Notes: generated by a model not told the origin, from the letters alone. A stretch of DNA of 64,000 bases from Pseudescherichia sp031979925 (GCF_031979925.1 NZ_DALZFB010000009.1:62001-126000); one strand, 5' to 3'. Shown: positions 33,970 through 43,545, counted from the first letter of the stretch. Numbers and translations are program-made.

Positions 33970-34713
33970 CTACTTGCCGCCCGCCATCTCAATAAAACTC
34001 CCCGTCACGTACGACGCCCTCTCGCTCAGCAGCCAGACTATCGCCTGCGCCACCTCTTCCGGCTGGCCGCCACGCTGCATCGGCAGCGCTGATTTAACCC
34101 GATCCACTCGTCCTGGCTCGCCGCCATCAGCATGCATCTCGGTATAGATAAACCCTGGACGCACGCCGTTAACGCGAATGCCCTGCGCCGCGACCTCCAG
34201 CGACAGCCCGGTAGTCAGCGTATCGACCGCCCCTTTCGAGGCGGCATAGTCCACGTATTCGCCGGGCGCGCCCAGCCGCGCCGCCGCTGAGGAGACGTTG
34301 ACGATGGCCCCACCCTTGCCGCCATGCCGGTGCGACATCCGCTTTACCGCCTCGCGACAGCAGAGAAAATAGCCCGTCACGTTGGTCGCCAGTACGCGGT
34401 TAATGCGCTCGGCGGTGAGGTTTTCCACGTTGCTCTGGGTAAAAAGAATGCCTGCATTATTGACCAGCGCGGTCAGCGGTTCACCCTCCTCATCGATACG
34501 GGCAAACATCGCCAGCACCTGCGCTTCATCGCTGATATCTGCCTGTACTGCGAACGCTCTGCCACCCGCAGCGAGGATCGTGTTGACCACCTCGGTTGCC
34601 GCGTCCACGTTGTGGTGATAGTTAACCGCCACGCTATAGCCCTCACGCGCCAGATCCAGCGCCGTGGCTCTGCCAATCCCCCGGCTTGCGCCGGTCACCA
34701 GTGCAATACCCAT
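33970..34713 (-). CDS. ygfF: Short-chain dehydrogenase/reductase YgfF
   Basis: This 247-residue classical SDR has the cofactor loop TGASRGIG (residues about 7-14), NNAG, the catalytic Ser in NVSSAAARLG and the YxxxK pair in YVDYAASKG. NYHH after the second strand suggests NADP-like binding. The product matches E. coli YgfF, a probable sugar- or ketone-specific oxidoreductase whose substrate is not established here. The ATG at 34713 is chosen because the Rossmann strand starts there; a longer in-frame reading would run through a REP sequence. Confidence 0.93.
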   Translation of the reverse strand: MGIALVTGASRGIGRATALDLAREGYSVAVNYHHNVDAATEVVNTILAAGGRAFAVQADISDEAQVLAMFARIDEEGEPLTALVNNAGILFTQSNVENLTAERINRVLATNVTGYFLCCREAVKRMSHRHGGKGGAIVNVSSAAARLGAPGEYVDYAASKGAVDTLTTGLSLEVAAQGIRVNGVRPGFIYTEMHADGGEPGRVDRVKSALPMQRGGQPEEVAQAIVWLLSERASYVTGSFIEMAGGK

Positions 34714-34730
34714 TCTATTCTCCCAATAAA

Positions 34731-34764
34731 AAAGCCGGGCGGCGCTTGCGCTTGCCCGGCCTAC
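34731..34764 (-). terminator. REP element acting as gcvP terminator
   Basis: On the minus strand GTAGGCCGGGCAAGCG pairs with CGCCGCCCGGC and is followed by six T residues, 17 bases after the gcvP stop. It is a REP unit that also meets the form of a rho-independent terminator for the gcvTHP operon. Confidence 0.8.
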
Positions 34765-34780
34765 AATATGGCACAAAATA

Positions 34781-37654
34781 TTACTGATATTCGCTCATCG
34801 GCACGCAGGAGCAGAACAGGTTACGGTCGCCGTAAACGTCATCAAGACGCTTCACGGTCGGCCAGTACTTGTTCGCAGACCCTGCCGGGAAGACCGCCAG
34901 CTCGCGGCTGTAGCCGTGGCTCCACTCCGCCACCATCTCGTGCTGGGTATGCGGGGCGTTAACCAGCGGATTATCCTCCAGCGTCCACTCGCCGTCCTGC
35001 ACGCGATCGATCTCCATGCGGATAGCCAGCATCGCGTCAATAAAGCGGTCCAGCTCGGCTTTGCTCTCGGATTCCGTCGGCTCCACCATCAGCGTACCTG
35101 CCACCGGGAAGGACATGGTTGGCGCATGGAAGCCGTAGTCAATCAGGCGCTTGGCAATATCCAGCTCGCTAATGCCGCTCTGCTCTTTCAGCGGACGAAT
35201 ATCCAGAATGCACTCGTGCGCTACGCGGCCATCGCGACCGGTATAGAGCACCGGGAAGGCAGACTGCAGGCGGGTAGCAATGTAGTTAGCATTGAGGATT
35301 GCCACCTGACTGGCTTTCTTCAGCCCTTCTGCGCCCATCATGCGGATGTACATCCAGCTAATTGGCAAAATAGAGGCGCTGCCGAACGGAGCGGCAGAGA
35401 CCGCACCCTGACGGGTCAGCATCCCTTCAATCTGTACCACGCTGTGGCCCGGTACGAACGGTGCCAGGTGCGCTTTCACGCCGATAGGACCCATGCCTGG
35501 GCCGCCGCCGCCATGCGGAATGCAGAAGGTTTTATGCAGGTTGAGGTGCGACACGTCTGCGCCGATAAAGCCAGGGGAGGTGATCCCTACCTGGGCGTTC
35601 ATGTTCGCGCCGTCAAGATAGACCTGACCGCCATACTGGTGGACGATTTCGCACACTTCGCGGATCGTCTCTTCATAGACTCCGTGGGTAGACGGGTAGG
35701 TCACCATGATACAGGAGAGGTGATCCCCCGCCTGCTCGGCTTTGGCACGCAGATCGGCCAGGTCGATGTTACCGTTTTTATCGCAGGCGACCACAACCAC
35801 CTGCATGCCCGCCATCTGCGCCGACGCCGGGTTAGTGCCGTGAGCAGAGCTTGGGATCAGACAGATATCGCGATGACCGTCGTTGCGGCTCTCATGATAG
35901 TGACGGATCGCCAGCAGGCCTGCATACTCGCCCTGCGCGCCGGAGTTCGGCTGCATGCAGAGGGCGTCATAGCCAGTCAGCTTCACCAGCCAGTCAGAGA
36001 GTTGGTTGATCATCTGATGATACCCTTCCGCCTGGTCTGCCGGGCAGAACGGGTGCAGCTCGGAGAACTCTGGCCAGGTGATTGGGATCATCTCTGCGGC
36101 GGCGTTCAGCTTCATGGTGCAGGAGCCGAGCGGGATCATCGCCTGGTTCAGGGCCAGATCCTTGCGCTCCAGCGAGTGCATGTAGCGCATCATTTCGGTT
36201 TCGCTGTGGTAGCGATTGAACACCGGGTGGCTCAGAATGGCGTCATCACGCAGCATGCCCGGCTGGATTGCGCGGCTGTCGTGGGCCACCTCTTTATCCA
36301 GCGCGTCGATATTCAGGCCATGACCATCGCCGACAACCACGTCGAAGAGCTTAACCACATCTTCGCGGGTGGTGGTTTCGTCGAGGGTAATACCTACGGC
36401 GTTATGGATGTCGCTACGCAGGTTGATCTGTGCCGCTTCGGCACGCGCCAGCACCGCCGCTTTGTCAGCGACCTCGACACAGAGGGTGTCAAAGAAGTGT
36501 GCGTGGCGCAGCTTCAACCCTTTCTGCTGCAGGCCGGTAGCCAGGATATCGGCCAGGCGGTGGATACGGCCCGCAATGCGTTTCAGCCCAACCGGGCCGT
36601 GATAGACGGCATAGAGGCTGGCGATGTTAGCCAGCAGCACCTGCGAGGTACAGATGTTGGAGTTCGCTTTCTCACGGCGGATATGCTGCTCGCGAGTCTG
36701 CATCGCCATGCGCAGCGCAGTGTTACCGGCAGCATCTTTCGATACGCCGATAATGCGGCCTGGCATGGAACGTTTAAATTCATCTTTGGCAGCAAAGAAG
36801 GCTGCGTGCGGGCCACCATAGCCCATCGGCACGCCGAAGCGCTGCGCAGAGCCGAAGACAATATCCGCGCCCTGCTTGCCTGGTGCAGTCAGCAGCACCA
36901 GCGCCATAAAATCTGCCGCGACGCTCACCACGACCTTGCGTGCTTTCAGTTCACCCATCAGCGCGCTGTAGTCATGCACTTCTCCCGTGGTGCCTACCTG
37001 CTGGAGCAGCACGCCGAAGAGATCCTGATGATCCAGCGCCTTGTTGGCATCGTCGACCACGATCTCAAAGCCAAAGGTTTCCGCGCGGGTGCGAACCACG
37101 TCGAGAGTCTGCGGATGCACGTCGGCGGCGACAAAGAAGCGGTTTGCTCCCTTCAGCTTGCTCACGCGTTTCGCCATCGCCATCGCTTCGGCCCCTGCCG
37201 TCGCTTCATCAAGCAGCGACGCGGAGGCGATATCAAGGCCGGTCAGATCCAGCGTAACCTGCTGGAAGTTGAGCAGCGCCTCAAGGCGGCCCTGAGAGAC
37301 TTCCGGCTGGTAAGGGGTATAGGCGGTGTACCAGCCTGGGTTTTCCAGCATATTGCGCAGGATCACCGGCGGCAGCTGCACGGCGGTGTAGCCCATGCCG
37401 ATGTAAGACTTAAAGCGCTTGTTGCGCGCGGCGATGGCTTTCAGCTCGGCCAGCGCGGCAAACTCCGTCGTCGCTTCGCCAATCTGCGGCGGCGTCGCCA
37501 GCTGAATGTCCTGCGGGACAATCTGGCCAATCAGAGCGTTGAGTGAATCTGCGCCAACGGTTTTCAGCATCTCTTGCTGCTGAACAGCGTCCGGCCCGAT
37601 GTGGCGATCGACAAAGGCGTCGCGGTGTTCAAGCTGGCTTAAAGTCTGGGTCAT
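34781..37654 (-). CDS. gcvP: Glycine dehydrogenase (decarboxylating), P protein
   Basis: This 957-residue PLP enzyme decarboxylates glycine and passes the aminomethyl group to lipoyl-GcvH. It has two halves homologous to each other. The PLP lysine is in the second half, in LNLHKTFCIPHGGGGPGMGP. PNSGAQGEYAGL and SSAHGTNPASAQMAGM are further active-site motifs. Length and order match E. coli GcvP. It is the last gene of gcvT-gcvH-gcvP, 88 bases after gcvH with a REP unit in between. Confidence 0.98.
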   Translation of the reverse strand: MTQTLSQLEHRDAFVDRHIGPDAVQQQEMLKTVGADSLNALIGQIVPQDIQLATPPQIGEATTEFAALAELKAIAARNKRFKSYIGMGYTAVQLPPVILRNMLENPGWYTAYTPYQPEVSQGRLEALLNFQQVTLDLTGLDIASASLLDEATAGAEAMAMAKRVSKLKGANRFFVAADVHPQTLDVVRTRAETFGFEIVVDDANKALDHQDLFGVLLQQVGTTGEVHDYSALMGELKARKVVVSVAADFMALVLLTAPGKQGADIVFGSAQRFGVPMGYGGPHAAFFAAKDEFKRSMPGRIIGVSKDAAGNTALRMAMQTREQHIRREKANSNICTSQVLLANIASLYAVYHGPVGLKRIAGRIHRLADILATGLQQKGLKLRHAHFFDTLCVEVADKAAVLARAEAAQINLRSDIHNAVGITLDETTTREDVVKLFDVVVGDGHGLNIDALDKEVAHDSRAIQPGMLRDDAILSHPVFNRYHSETEMMRYMHSLERKDLALNQAMIPLGSCTMKLNAAAEMIPITWPEFSELHPFCPADQAEGYHQMINQLSDWLVKLTGYDALCMQPNSGAQGEYAGLLAIRHYHESRNDGHRDICLIPSSAHGTNPASAQMAGMQVVVVACDKNGNIDLADLRAKAEQAGDHLSCIMVTYPSTHGVYEETIREVCEIVHQYGGQVYLDGANMNAQVGITSPGFIGADVSHLNLHKTFCIPHGGGGPGMGPIGVKAHLAPFVPGHSVVQIEGMLTRQGAVSAAPFGSASILPISWMYIRMMGAEGLKKASQVAILNANYIATRLQSAFPVLYTGRDGRVAHECILDIRPLKEQSGISELDIAKRLIDYGFHAPTMSFPVAGTLMVEPTESESKAELDRFIDAMLAIRMEIDRVQDGEWTLEDNPLVNAPHTQHEMVAEWSHGYSRELAVFPAGSANKYWPTVKRLDDVYGDRNLFCSCVPMSEYQ

Positions 37655-37705
37655 GAGCGATGGTTCCTGAAACGTGCGGTGAATCGTGGTTGTCTTAACC
37701 TGAAA

Positions 37706-37740
37706 TGCCCGGTGGCGCTGACGCTTACCGGGCCTACGGG
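37706..37740. repeat. REP element between gcvH and gcvP
   Basis: One REP unit (TGCCCGGTGGCGCTGACGC and CTTACCGGGCCTACGGG) lies inside the gcv operon, between gcvH and gcvP, where it could act as an RNA stability or differential-expression element. Confidence 0.85.
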
Positions 37741-37742
37741 CT

Positions 37743-38132
37743 TTATTCGTCTTCTAATAGAGATTCGTACGCGGTCGCGTCCAGCAGGGCTTCAACCTCT
37801 GCTTCGTCGCTGGCCTTGATTTTAAAGATCCAGCCACCGGCGTACGGCTCGCTGTTGACCAGCTCCGGGTTGTCGCTGAGCGCGTCGTTGACTGCCACGA
37901 TCTCGCCGCTCACCGGGGCATAGATGTCAGAGGCTGCCTTCACGGATTCTGCCACTGCACAGTCATCGCCCGCGCTGACGGTAGCGCCCACGTCCGGCAG
38001 GTCAACGAACACCATATCGCCCAGCAGCTCCTGCGCATGTTCGGTGATACCCACGGTGTAGGAGCCGTCTGCCTCTTTGCGCAGCCACTCATGTTCTTTA
38101 CTGTATTTCAGATCGCCAGGTACATTGCTCAT
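37743..38132 (-). CDS. gcvH: Glycine cleavage system H protein
   Basis: This 129-residue lipoyl carrier moves the aminomethyl group between GcvP, GcvT and Lpd. The lipoylation site is K65 in AESVKAASDIYAP, the same position as in E. coli. The ATG at 38132 is chosen over upstream in-frame starts because TGGAG lies before it and MSNVP matches the family. It starts 25 bases after the gcvT stop. Confidence 0.98.
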   Translation of the reverse strand: MSNVPGDLKYSKEHEWLRKEADGSYTVGITEHAQELLGDMVFVDLPDVGATVSAGDDCAVAESVKAASDIYAPVSGEIVAVNDALSDNPELVNSEPYAGGWIFKIKASDEAEVEALLDATAYESLLEDE

Positions 38133-38157
38133 TAACATTTCTCCACGATAGATTAGG

Positions 38158-39252
38158 TTACGCGACGGCTTTGCCAGCGCGTACAAAAACAGGTTTCGTT
38201 ACCTTCACCGGCATTTCACGGTTGCGGATCTGCACGATGGCCGTGTCGCCAATCCCTGCCGGTACGCGGGCCAGCGCGATGCTGTAGCCCAGCGTCGGCG
38301 AGAAGGTGCCGCTGGTAATAATGCCTTCCTGTGAGTTGCCGCTGGCATCGGTGAAGCGCACCGGCAGTTCGTTACGCAGGACGCCTTTTTCGGTCATGAT
38401 CAGGCCAACCAGCTGTTCGGTGCCCCGCTCACGCTGTGACTCCAGCGCTTCGCGGCCGATGAAGTCACGATCGGCTGGCTCCCAGGCGATGGTCCAGCCC
38501 ATGTTGGCGGCCAGCGGCGAAACGCCTTCGTCCATCTCCTGACCGTAGAGGTTCATGCCCGCTTCCAGACGCAGCGTATCGCGTGCGCCCAGGCCACAGG
38601 GCTTCACGCCCGCGCCAATCAGCGCCTGCCAGAAGTCCGCTGCCTGCTCACTCGGCAGCGCAATCTCATAGCCCGCTTCGCCGGTGTAGCCGGTGGTAGC
38701 GATAAACCAGCCGTCAGACTCCACGCCAAAGAAGGGCTTCATACCCGCCACGGCCTGGCGCTGAGCATCGGTAAACAGGCCTGCCGCTTTCGCCTGGGCA
38801 TTCGGCCCCTGGACGGCGATCAGCGCCAGATCGTCACGGACGGTAATGTCGATATCAAAGGGAGCCGCGTGCTGGGTGATCCAGGCGAGATCTTTTTCGC
38901 GGGTGGCGGAGTTCACCACCAGGCGGAAATGGTCTTCGGTAAAGAAGTAGACGATCAGGTCATCAATGACGCCGCCGGACGCGTTGAGCATGCCGCTGTA
39001 GAGCGCTTTGCCCGGCTGGGACAGTTTGGCCACGTCGTTGGCCAGCAGGTAGCGAAGAAACGCCCGGCAGCGGCTGCCGTGCAGGTCAACGATGGTCATA
39101 TGCGAGACATCAAACATACCGGCATCGGTACGCACCGCGTGGTGCTCATCGATCTGCGAGCCGTAGTGCAGCGGCATCATCCAGCCGTGGAAATCCACCA
39201 TGCGTGCGCCGCACAGCGTATGTTGTTCGTATAAAGGGGTTTGCTGAGCCAT
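38158..39252 (-). CDS. gcvT: Glycine cleavage system T protein (aminomethyltransferase)
   Basis: This 364-residue enzyme, the same length as E. coli GcvT, releases ammonia from the lipoyl intermediate and makes 5,10-methylene-THF. Family motifs include ARMVDFHGWMMPLHYGSQ at the N-terminus, GMFDVSHM and the catalytic Asp in NASGGVIDDLIVY (about residue 100). GYTGEAGYEI and LRLEAGMNLYGQEMDE line the folate pocket. It is the first gene of gcvTHP, and the long upstream gap carries the control region. Confidence 0.98.
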   Translation of the reverse strand: MAQQTPLYEQHTLCGARMVDFHGWMMPLHYGSQIDEHHAVRTDAGMFDVSHMTIVDLHGSRCRAFLRYLLANDVAKLSQPGKALYSGMLNASGGVIDDLIVYFFTEDHFRLVVNSATREKDLAWITQHAAPFDIDITVRDDLALIAVQGPNAQAKAAGLFTDAQRQAVAGMKPFFGVESDGWFIATTGYTGEAGYEIALPSEQAADFWQALIGAGVKPCGLGARDTLRLEAGMNLYGQEMDEGVSPLAANMGWTIAWEPADRDFIGREALESQRERGTEQLVGLIMTEKGVLRNELPVRFTDASGNSQEGIITSGTFSPTLGYSIALARVPAGIGDTAIVQIRNREMPVKVTKPVFVRAGKAVA

Positions 39253-39659
39253 CTTTTCCTCATTGAATAAGCGGGGCCAGGATAAATAAGGCGAAGTCGT
39301 AAGCAGGTAGCCTCGTTTCCAGACGGCGACGCAAACGTTACCTTTTGCCTGAACTTATCACTGAACAGCAGGCATAACCATAAGCAAAAATGTTCCATCA
39401 CATTAGCTTATGACCTAAAAAGCCAAACCGGGCGGCAGGATATTACACTGCCATCAGGCTATACGTTTGCGATAAACATCATAAAACAGACGATGAATGC
39501 CCCATAAGCCAGCGTATTACGCGGCAAAGCGCGCAGATTTTCAGAGCGGTAAAAATAGAGTGATGAGAAAAACTAATCCGAAAATGGGAGTGGAATTAGA
39601 ATATTTCAAATGAGGAAGGGTACCCCTCCCCATGGCTGGGGAGGGAAAGTGTGATCGGG
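39253..39659 (-). promoter_or_regulatory. gcv operon control region
   Basis: This 407-base gap between gcvT and ubiI holds no convincing gene. On the minus strand it contains CTAAT (39406-39402) inside CATAAGCTAATGTGATGG, resembling the E. coli gcv region where GcvA binds CTAAT-containing boxes. A TGTGA half-site next to it may be for CRP. Lrp sites are expected from E. coli but cannot be placed by eye. Confidence 0.6.
39624..39645. terminator. GC-rich hairpin after ubiI
   Basis: CCCTCCCC pairs with GGGGAGGG around a 6-base loop, 14 bases after the ubiI stop. There is no T run on either strand, so termination is possible but not certain. Confidence 0.45.
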
Positions 39660-40862
39660 TTAACGTAACCACTCTGGCAGATCGTTTAGCCCCATCGCCT
39701 GGCGAATAAGCTGCGGCTTGACGCCCGGCAGCGTATCGGCCAGCTTCAATCCGAGATCGCGCAGCAGCTTTTTCGCCGGGTGCGTACCGGAAAACAGTTC
39801 GCGAAAGCCCTGCATACTTGCCAGCATCACCCCGGCGCTGTGTTTGCGGCTACGCTCGTAGCGGCGCAGGTAGAGGTGCTGGCCGATATCTTTGCCCGCG
39901 CCGTGCAGGCGCTTAAGCTCGTTGACCAGCTCGGCGGCATCCATAAAGCCAAGGTTTACACCCTGCCCTGCCAGCGGATGGATGGTGTGCGCTGCATCGC
40001 CCACCAGCGCAAGTCGGTGCGCGGCAAACTGGCGCGCATAGCGGCCCGTCAGTGGAAAGACCAGCCGCTCGCTCTCAACGCGGCAAAGGCCAAGGCGGTT
40101 GTCGAACGCCATATCCAGCGCCTGGTTGAAAGCCTCCTCTGTCGCCTCCTGCATGTTGGCAGCCTCCAGCGGCGGCAGCGACCAGACAATAGAGCAGAGG
40201 TGCGGATCGCTCAGCGGCAGGAAGGCTAAGATGCCGTCGCCGTGGAAGACCTGACGCGCCACCGCCTCGTGAGGCTCATCAGTGCGAATGGTGGCAACCA
40301 ATGCATGATGACGATAGTCCCATGAGGTAAGCGCAATGTCGGCCTTATCGCGCAGCCAGGAGTTCGCCCCGTCCGCGCCGACTACCAGCCGCGCCGTTAG
40401 CATGCCGCCATCTTTCAGGGTCAGAAAGGCTTCGTTTTCACCCCAGGCGACCTGCTGCACGCCCGCGGGTGCCAGGAGCGTGACGTCCTGACACTGCTGC
40501 GCTTTCTGCCACAGCGCCTGATGGATTACGTCGTTCTCGATAATGTGGCCCAGGTGGCTATAGCCCATGCTGCGGTCGTCAAAAGCGATGCGTCCAAAGC
40601 TGTCTTTGTCCCACACCTCCATACCGTGATAGCAACTGGCCCGGTTCGCCACGATGGATGACCAGACGCCAAGGCGCGTCAGCAGCTTCTCGCTGCCAGC
40701 GTTGATGGCCGATACGCGGAGCGCAGGCGGAGCGTTCTCCGGCAACGGCTGAGGCGGGTTTTGCTCCAGCACCGCTACGCGCAGGCCGCTCCCCTGTAAT
40801 CCACAGGCTACCGCCAGCCCAACCATGCCGCCGCCGACAATTGCTACATCTACACTCTGCAA
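39660..40862 (-). CDS. ubiI: Ubiquinone biosynthesis FAD monooxygenase UbiI (C5 hydroxylase)
   Basis: This 400-residue flavoprotein (VisC) hydroxylates C5 of the ubiquinone ring precursor. It has the FAD-binding Rossmann motif VAIVGGGMVGLAVA at the N-terminus, the DG motif VVGADGANSWLRD (about residue 165) and the second FAD motif LVGDAAHTIHPLAGQGVNLGF (about residue 285). It is in the pepP-ubiH-ubiI cluster. In E. coli ubiI follows ubiH closely; here a 160-base gap filled by a palindromic repeat separates them. Confidence 0.96.
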   Translation of the reverse strand: MQSVDVAIVGGGMVGLAVACGLQGSGLRVAVLEQNPPQPLPENAPPALRVSAINAGSEKLLTRLGVWSSIVANRASCYHGMEVWDKDSFGRIAFDDRSMGYSHLGHIIENDVIHQALWQKAQQCQDVTLLAPAGVQQVAWGENEAFLTLKDGGMLTARLVVGADGANSWLRDKADIALTSWDYRHHALVATIRTDEPHEAVARQVFHGDGILAFLPLSDPHLCSIVWSLPPLEAANMQEATEEAFNQALDMAFDNRLGLCRVESERLVFPLTGRYARQFAAHRLALVGDAAHTIHPLAGQGVNLGFMDAAELVNELKRLHGAGKDIGQHLYLRRYERSRKHSAGVMLASMQGFRELFSGTHPAKKLLRDLGLKLADTLPGVKPQLIRQAMGLNDLPEWLR

Positions 40863-40882
40863 AATTCGCTCCTAAAGCTACC

Positions 40883-41022
40883 GCCTGGTTCAGCAGGCGT
40901 AATTGTTGCAGCCAGTTTGAACACGGACAGCGCGGAAGAACCGGAGCGTACACGTAGTACGTGAGGATTCTGAGCACTGCCCTGGTTCAAAATGGCAAAT
41001 AAAATAGCCTGGTGAAGCAGGC
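40883..41022. repeat. 140-bp imperfect palindrome between ubiH and ubiI (MITE/ERIC-like)
   Basis: The left end GCCTGGTTCAGCAGGC (40883-40898) and the right end GCCTGGTGAAGCAGGC (41007-41022) are near inverted copies, each also a small hairpin. Inside, CAGTTTGAAC faces GGTTCAAAATGG, and the centre holds CACGTA-G-TACGTG. The whole therefore folds as one long imperfect hairpin. The right end directly abuts the ubiH stop codon. Size and form are those of a miniature intergenic repeat carried in enterobacterial genomes. Confidence 0.72.
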
Positions 41023-42201
41023 CTATCGGGCGACCCATCCTAGCGTCCGCTGCGCCAGCACGTCGCGTGCTGGAGTAAAAAGTTCCATTGCCATCAGTCC
41101 GGCATTGCGACCCGCGACCAGCGGAGACCAACGGTTAGCAAACAGCTGCACCAGCCCATCAGTGACGCCGATAGTCGCCTCTTTATCCTCCTGGCGACGC
41201 TGCTGATAGCCGCGGAGCACCGGATAAGCGCCGATATCGCTGCTCTCTGCCCACGCGTCAGCCAGCGTCTCGGCCAGGCTCATCACATCGCGCATGCCGA
41301 GGTTGAATCCCTGCCCGGCGATGGGGTGCAGCGTCTGGGCGGCATTGCCTACCAGCACTATTCGGTGCGATACCGGCGATGAGGCGGTGGTTAACGCCAG
41401 CGGATAGGCATTGCGGGTGCCCGCGTGAACAATGCGACCCAGCCGCCAGCCGAACGCATTTTGCAGCTCGTGGCAGAAGCGTTCATCCGACCAGGCTATC
41501 ACCTCGTCGCGCTTCTCCAGCGGATGACACCAGACCAGCGAGTAGCGTCCCTGCGACATGGGCAGCAGCGCCAGCGGGCCGTGCTCAGTGAAGCGCTCGA
41601 AGGCTCTCCCGTTGCCGGCAACCGCGGTGGTGACGTTGGCGATTACCGCCACCTGGTGATATGGCTCCTGCTGCCAGCCGATGCCACACTGCGCCGCCAG
41701 CGCCGAACGGGAGCCGTCTGCAGCCACCAGCAGGCTTCCCTGTAATATTTTTCCGCTCTCCAGCGTTACGCTGACGCCCTCTTCACTACGAGTGAAACCG
41801 CTGACGCGTTCAGGACAGTGCAGCGTGACGCCAGGCGCACGGTGTAGCAGCGAAAACAGCCGCTGCCCCACCTCGTGCAGCTCCACGACGTTTCCGAGAG
41901 CATCGACGCGATAGTCCTGTGCTTCCAGCGTTACAAATCCTGCATGGCCACGATCGCTCACGTGAACGGTGGTGATGGGCGTAGCGCACTGGGCAATATG
42001 CTGCCAGATGCCGATCCGCGCCAGATGCTGGCAGGTACCCTCGGCCAGCGCGATAGCGCGGGCATCAAAACCGGGGTGCGCCTGGGCTTCCGGGGCGGTC
42101 GCTTCGATAAGATGCACCGGCAGTGAGCCGTGCGTCAGACGAGAAATGGCCAGCGCAAGCGTAGCGCCGGTCATCCCGCCGCCGACGATAATTACGCTCA
42201 T
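41023..42201 (-). CDS. ubiH: 2-octaprenyl-6-methoxyphenol hydroxylase UbiH
   Basis: This 392-residue FAD monooxygenase acts late in aerobic ubiquinone synthesis. MSVIIVGGGMTGATLALAIS is the FAD Rossmann motif, LLVAADGSRSALAAQCGI the DG motif and LVGNAAQTLHPIAGQGFNLGM the second FAD motif. Length equals that of E. coli UbiH, and the C-terminus AQRTLGWVAR is intact even though a repeat element starts right after its stop codon. Its start overlaps the pepP stop by 4 bases (ATGA type), so the two are coupled. Confidence 0.96.
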   Translation of the reverse strand: MSVIIVGGGMTGATLALAISRLTHGSLPVHLIEATAPEAQAHPGFDARAIALAEGTCQHLARIGIWQHIAQCATPITTVHVSDRGHAGFVTLEAQDYRVDALGNVVELHEVGQRLFSLLHRAPGVTLHCPERVSGFTRSEEGVSVTLESGKILQGSLLVAADGSRSALAAQCGIGWQQEPYHQVAVIANVTTAVAGNGRAFERFTEHGPLALLPMSQGRYSLVWCHPLEKRDEVIAWSDERFCHELQNAFGWRLGRIVHAGTRNAYPLALTTASSPVSHRIVLVGNAAQTLHPIAGQGFNLGMRDVMSLAETLADAWAESSDIGAYPVLRGYQQRRQEDKEATIGVTDGLVQLFANRWSPLVAGRNAGLMAMELFTPARDVLAQRTLGWVAR

Positions 42202-43514
42202 GAACGCTTCGCCGCCGCCATCAGCGCCTCGATCTCATCGGCCTTTTTCACCACGCTGGCGGTCAGGTTCTCATTGCCGTTTTCGGTGATGAGGATGTCA
42301 TCCTCGATGCGGATGCCAATGCCACGGTATTGGGGCGGCACGTCGGCATCCGGGGCGATATAGAGACCCGGTTCGACGGTCAGCACCATGCCCGGCTCAA
42401 GCGGACGCGAGCGGTCAGGTCCGTAAACGCCGACGTCGTGAACGTCCAGACCCAGCCAGTGGCTCAGGCCATGCATAAAGAAGGCGCGATGGGCGTTATC
42501 GGTAATCAGCTGGTCAACGTCGCCTTTCAGGATATCGAGCTTCACCAGCCCGGTAATCATGATCCGCACCACTTCACCGGTCACCTCCTGAATAGAGGTG
42601 CCCGGACGGAACAGGGTCAGCGCAGCGTCGAGAGAGGCCAGCACGATGTCATAGATCTCGCGCTGGGCCGGGGTAAATTTGCCGTTGATCGGGAAGGTGC
42701 GGGTAATATCTCCCGCGTAGCCCTGATACTCGCATCCGGCGTCGATCAGTACCAGCTCACCGTCGCGCAGCTCGCTTTCGTTCTCGGTGTAGTGCAGGAT
42801 ACAGCCGTTTTCCCCGCCGCCGACAATGGTGTTGTACGACGCAAAGCGCGCCCCGTGGCGGTTGAACTCGTGCAGGATCTCGCCTTCAAGCTGATATTCA
42901 AACATGCCCGGACGGCAGGTTTGCATCGCCCGGGTGTGGGCTAAGGCGCTGATCTCGCCTGCGCGGCGCAGAACGTCAACCTCTTCCGGGGATTTAAACA
43001 GGCGCATCTCATGGACGAGGGGCCGCCAGTCGGTAATAGAGGCCGGGGCAGTAAGATTCTGCCGGGATCCTTTGCGCAGCTTATCCAGCGCGGTGAAGAG
43101 GCTCGCATCCGCATAGCTGTATTCGCCCTGCGCGTGGTAGACCACGTCGAGGCCATTAAGCAGCTGGTAGAGCTGCTCGTCGATTTCACTGAACGCCAGC
43201 GCCCGATCCACGCCCAGCTTCTCCGGCGCAGCCTCCTGGCCTAGCCGACGGCCGAACCAGATCTCTGCGGTTTTATCTCGCAGGCGGTTGAACAGCACGC
43301 TGTGGTTGTGGGTGTCATCACTCTTGATCAGCACCAGCACCGATTCTGGCTCGTTAAAGCCGATGAAGTACCAGAAGTCGCTGTTTTGACGGTAAGGATA
43401 TTCACTGTCGGCGCTGCGGGTCGCCTCCGGAGCGGAGAAGATCAGCGCCGCGCTGGCCGGGGCCATCTGCGCAAGCAGCGCCTGGCGGCGGCGAAGAAAC
43501 TCAGACTGGGTCAT
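42198..43514 (-). CDS. pepP: Xaa-Pro aminopeptidase P
   Basis: This 438-residue metallopeptidase removes N-terminal residues preceding proline. The N-terminal domain spans about residues 1-170. The pita-bread catalytic domain shows the five metal ligands: two Asp in LIDAGCEYQGYAGDITRTF, His in HGLSHWLGLDVHD, Glu in TVEPGLYI and Glu in IRIEDDILIT. Length is close to E. coli PepP (441). It follows ygfB by 31 bases and overlaps ubiH, forming ygfB-pepP-ubiH-ubiI. Confidence 0.97.
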   Translation of the reverse strand: MTQSEFLRRRQALLAQMAPASAALIFSAPEATRSADSEYPYRQNSDFWYFIGFNEPESVLVLIKSDDTHNHSVLFNRLRDKTAEIWFGRRLGQEAAPEKLGVDRALAFSEIDEQLYQLLNGLDVVYHAQGEYSYADASLFTALDKLRKGSRQNLTAPASITDWRPLVHEMRLFKSPEEVDVLRRAGEISALAHTRAMQTCRPGMFEYQLEGEILHEFNRHGARFASYNTIVGGGENGCILHYTENESELRDGELVLIDAGCEYQGYAGDITRTFPINGKFTPAQREIYDIVLASLDAALTLFRPGTSIQEVTGEVVRIMITGLVKLDILKGDVDQLITDNAHRAFFMHGLSHWLGLDVHDVGVYGPDRSRPLEPGMVLTVEPGLYIAPDADVPPQYRGIGIRIEDDILITENGNENLTASVVKKADEIEALMAAAKRS

Positions 43515-43545
43515 GACACCTCCTTTTTAGCATTCAGTACGACGC

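Noticed and set aside
34916..37546. An 876-codon open frame on the plus strand opposite gcvP
   Set aside because: It mirrors the codon pattern of the highly GC-rich gcvP gene, has no ribosome site and shows no recognisable domain; gcvP on the other strand is certain.
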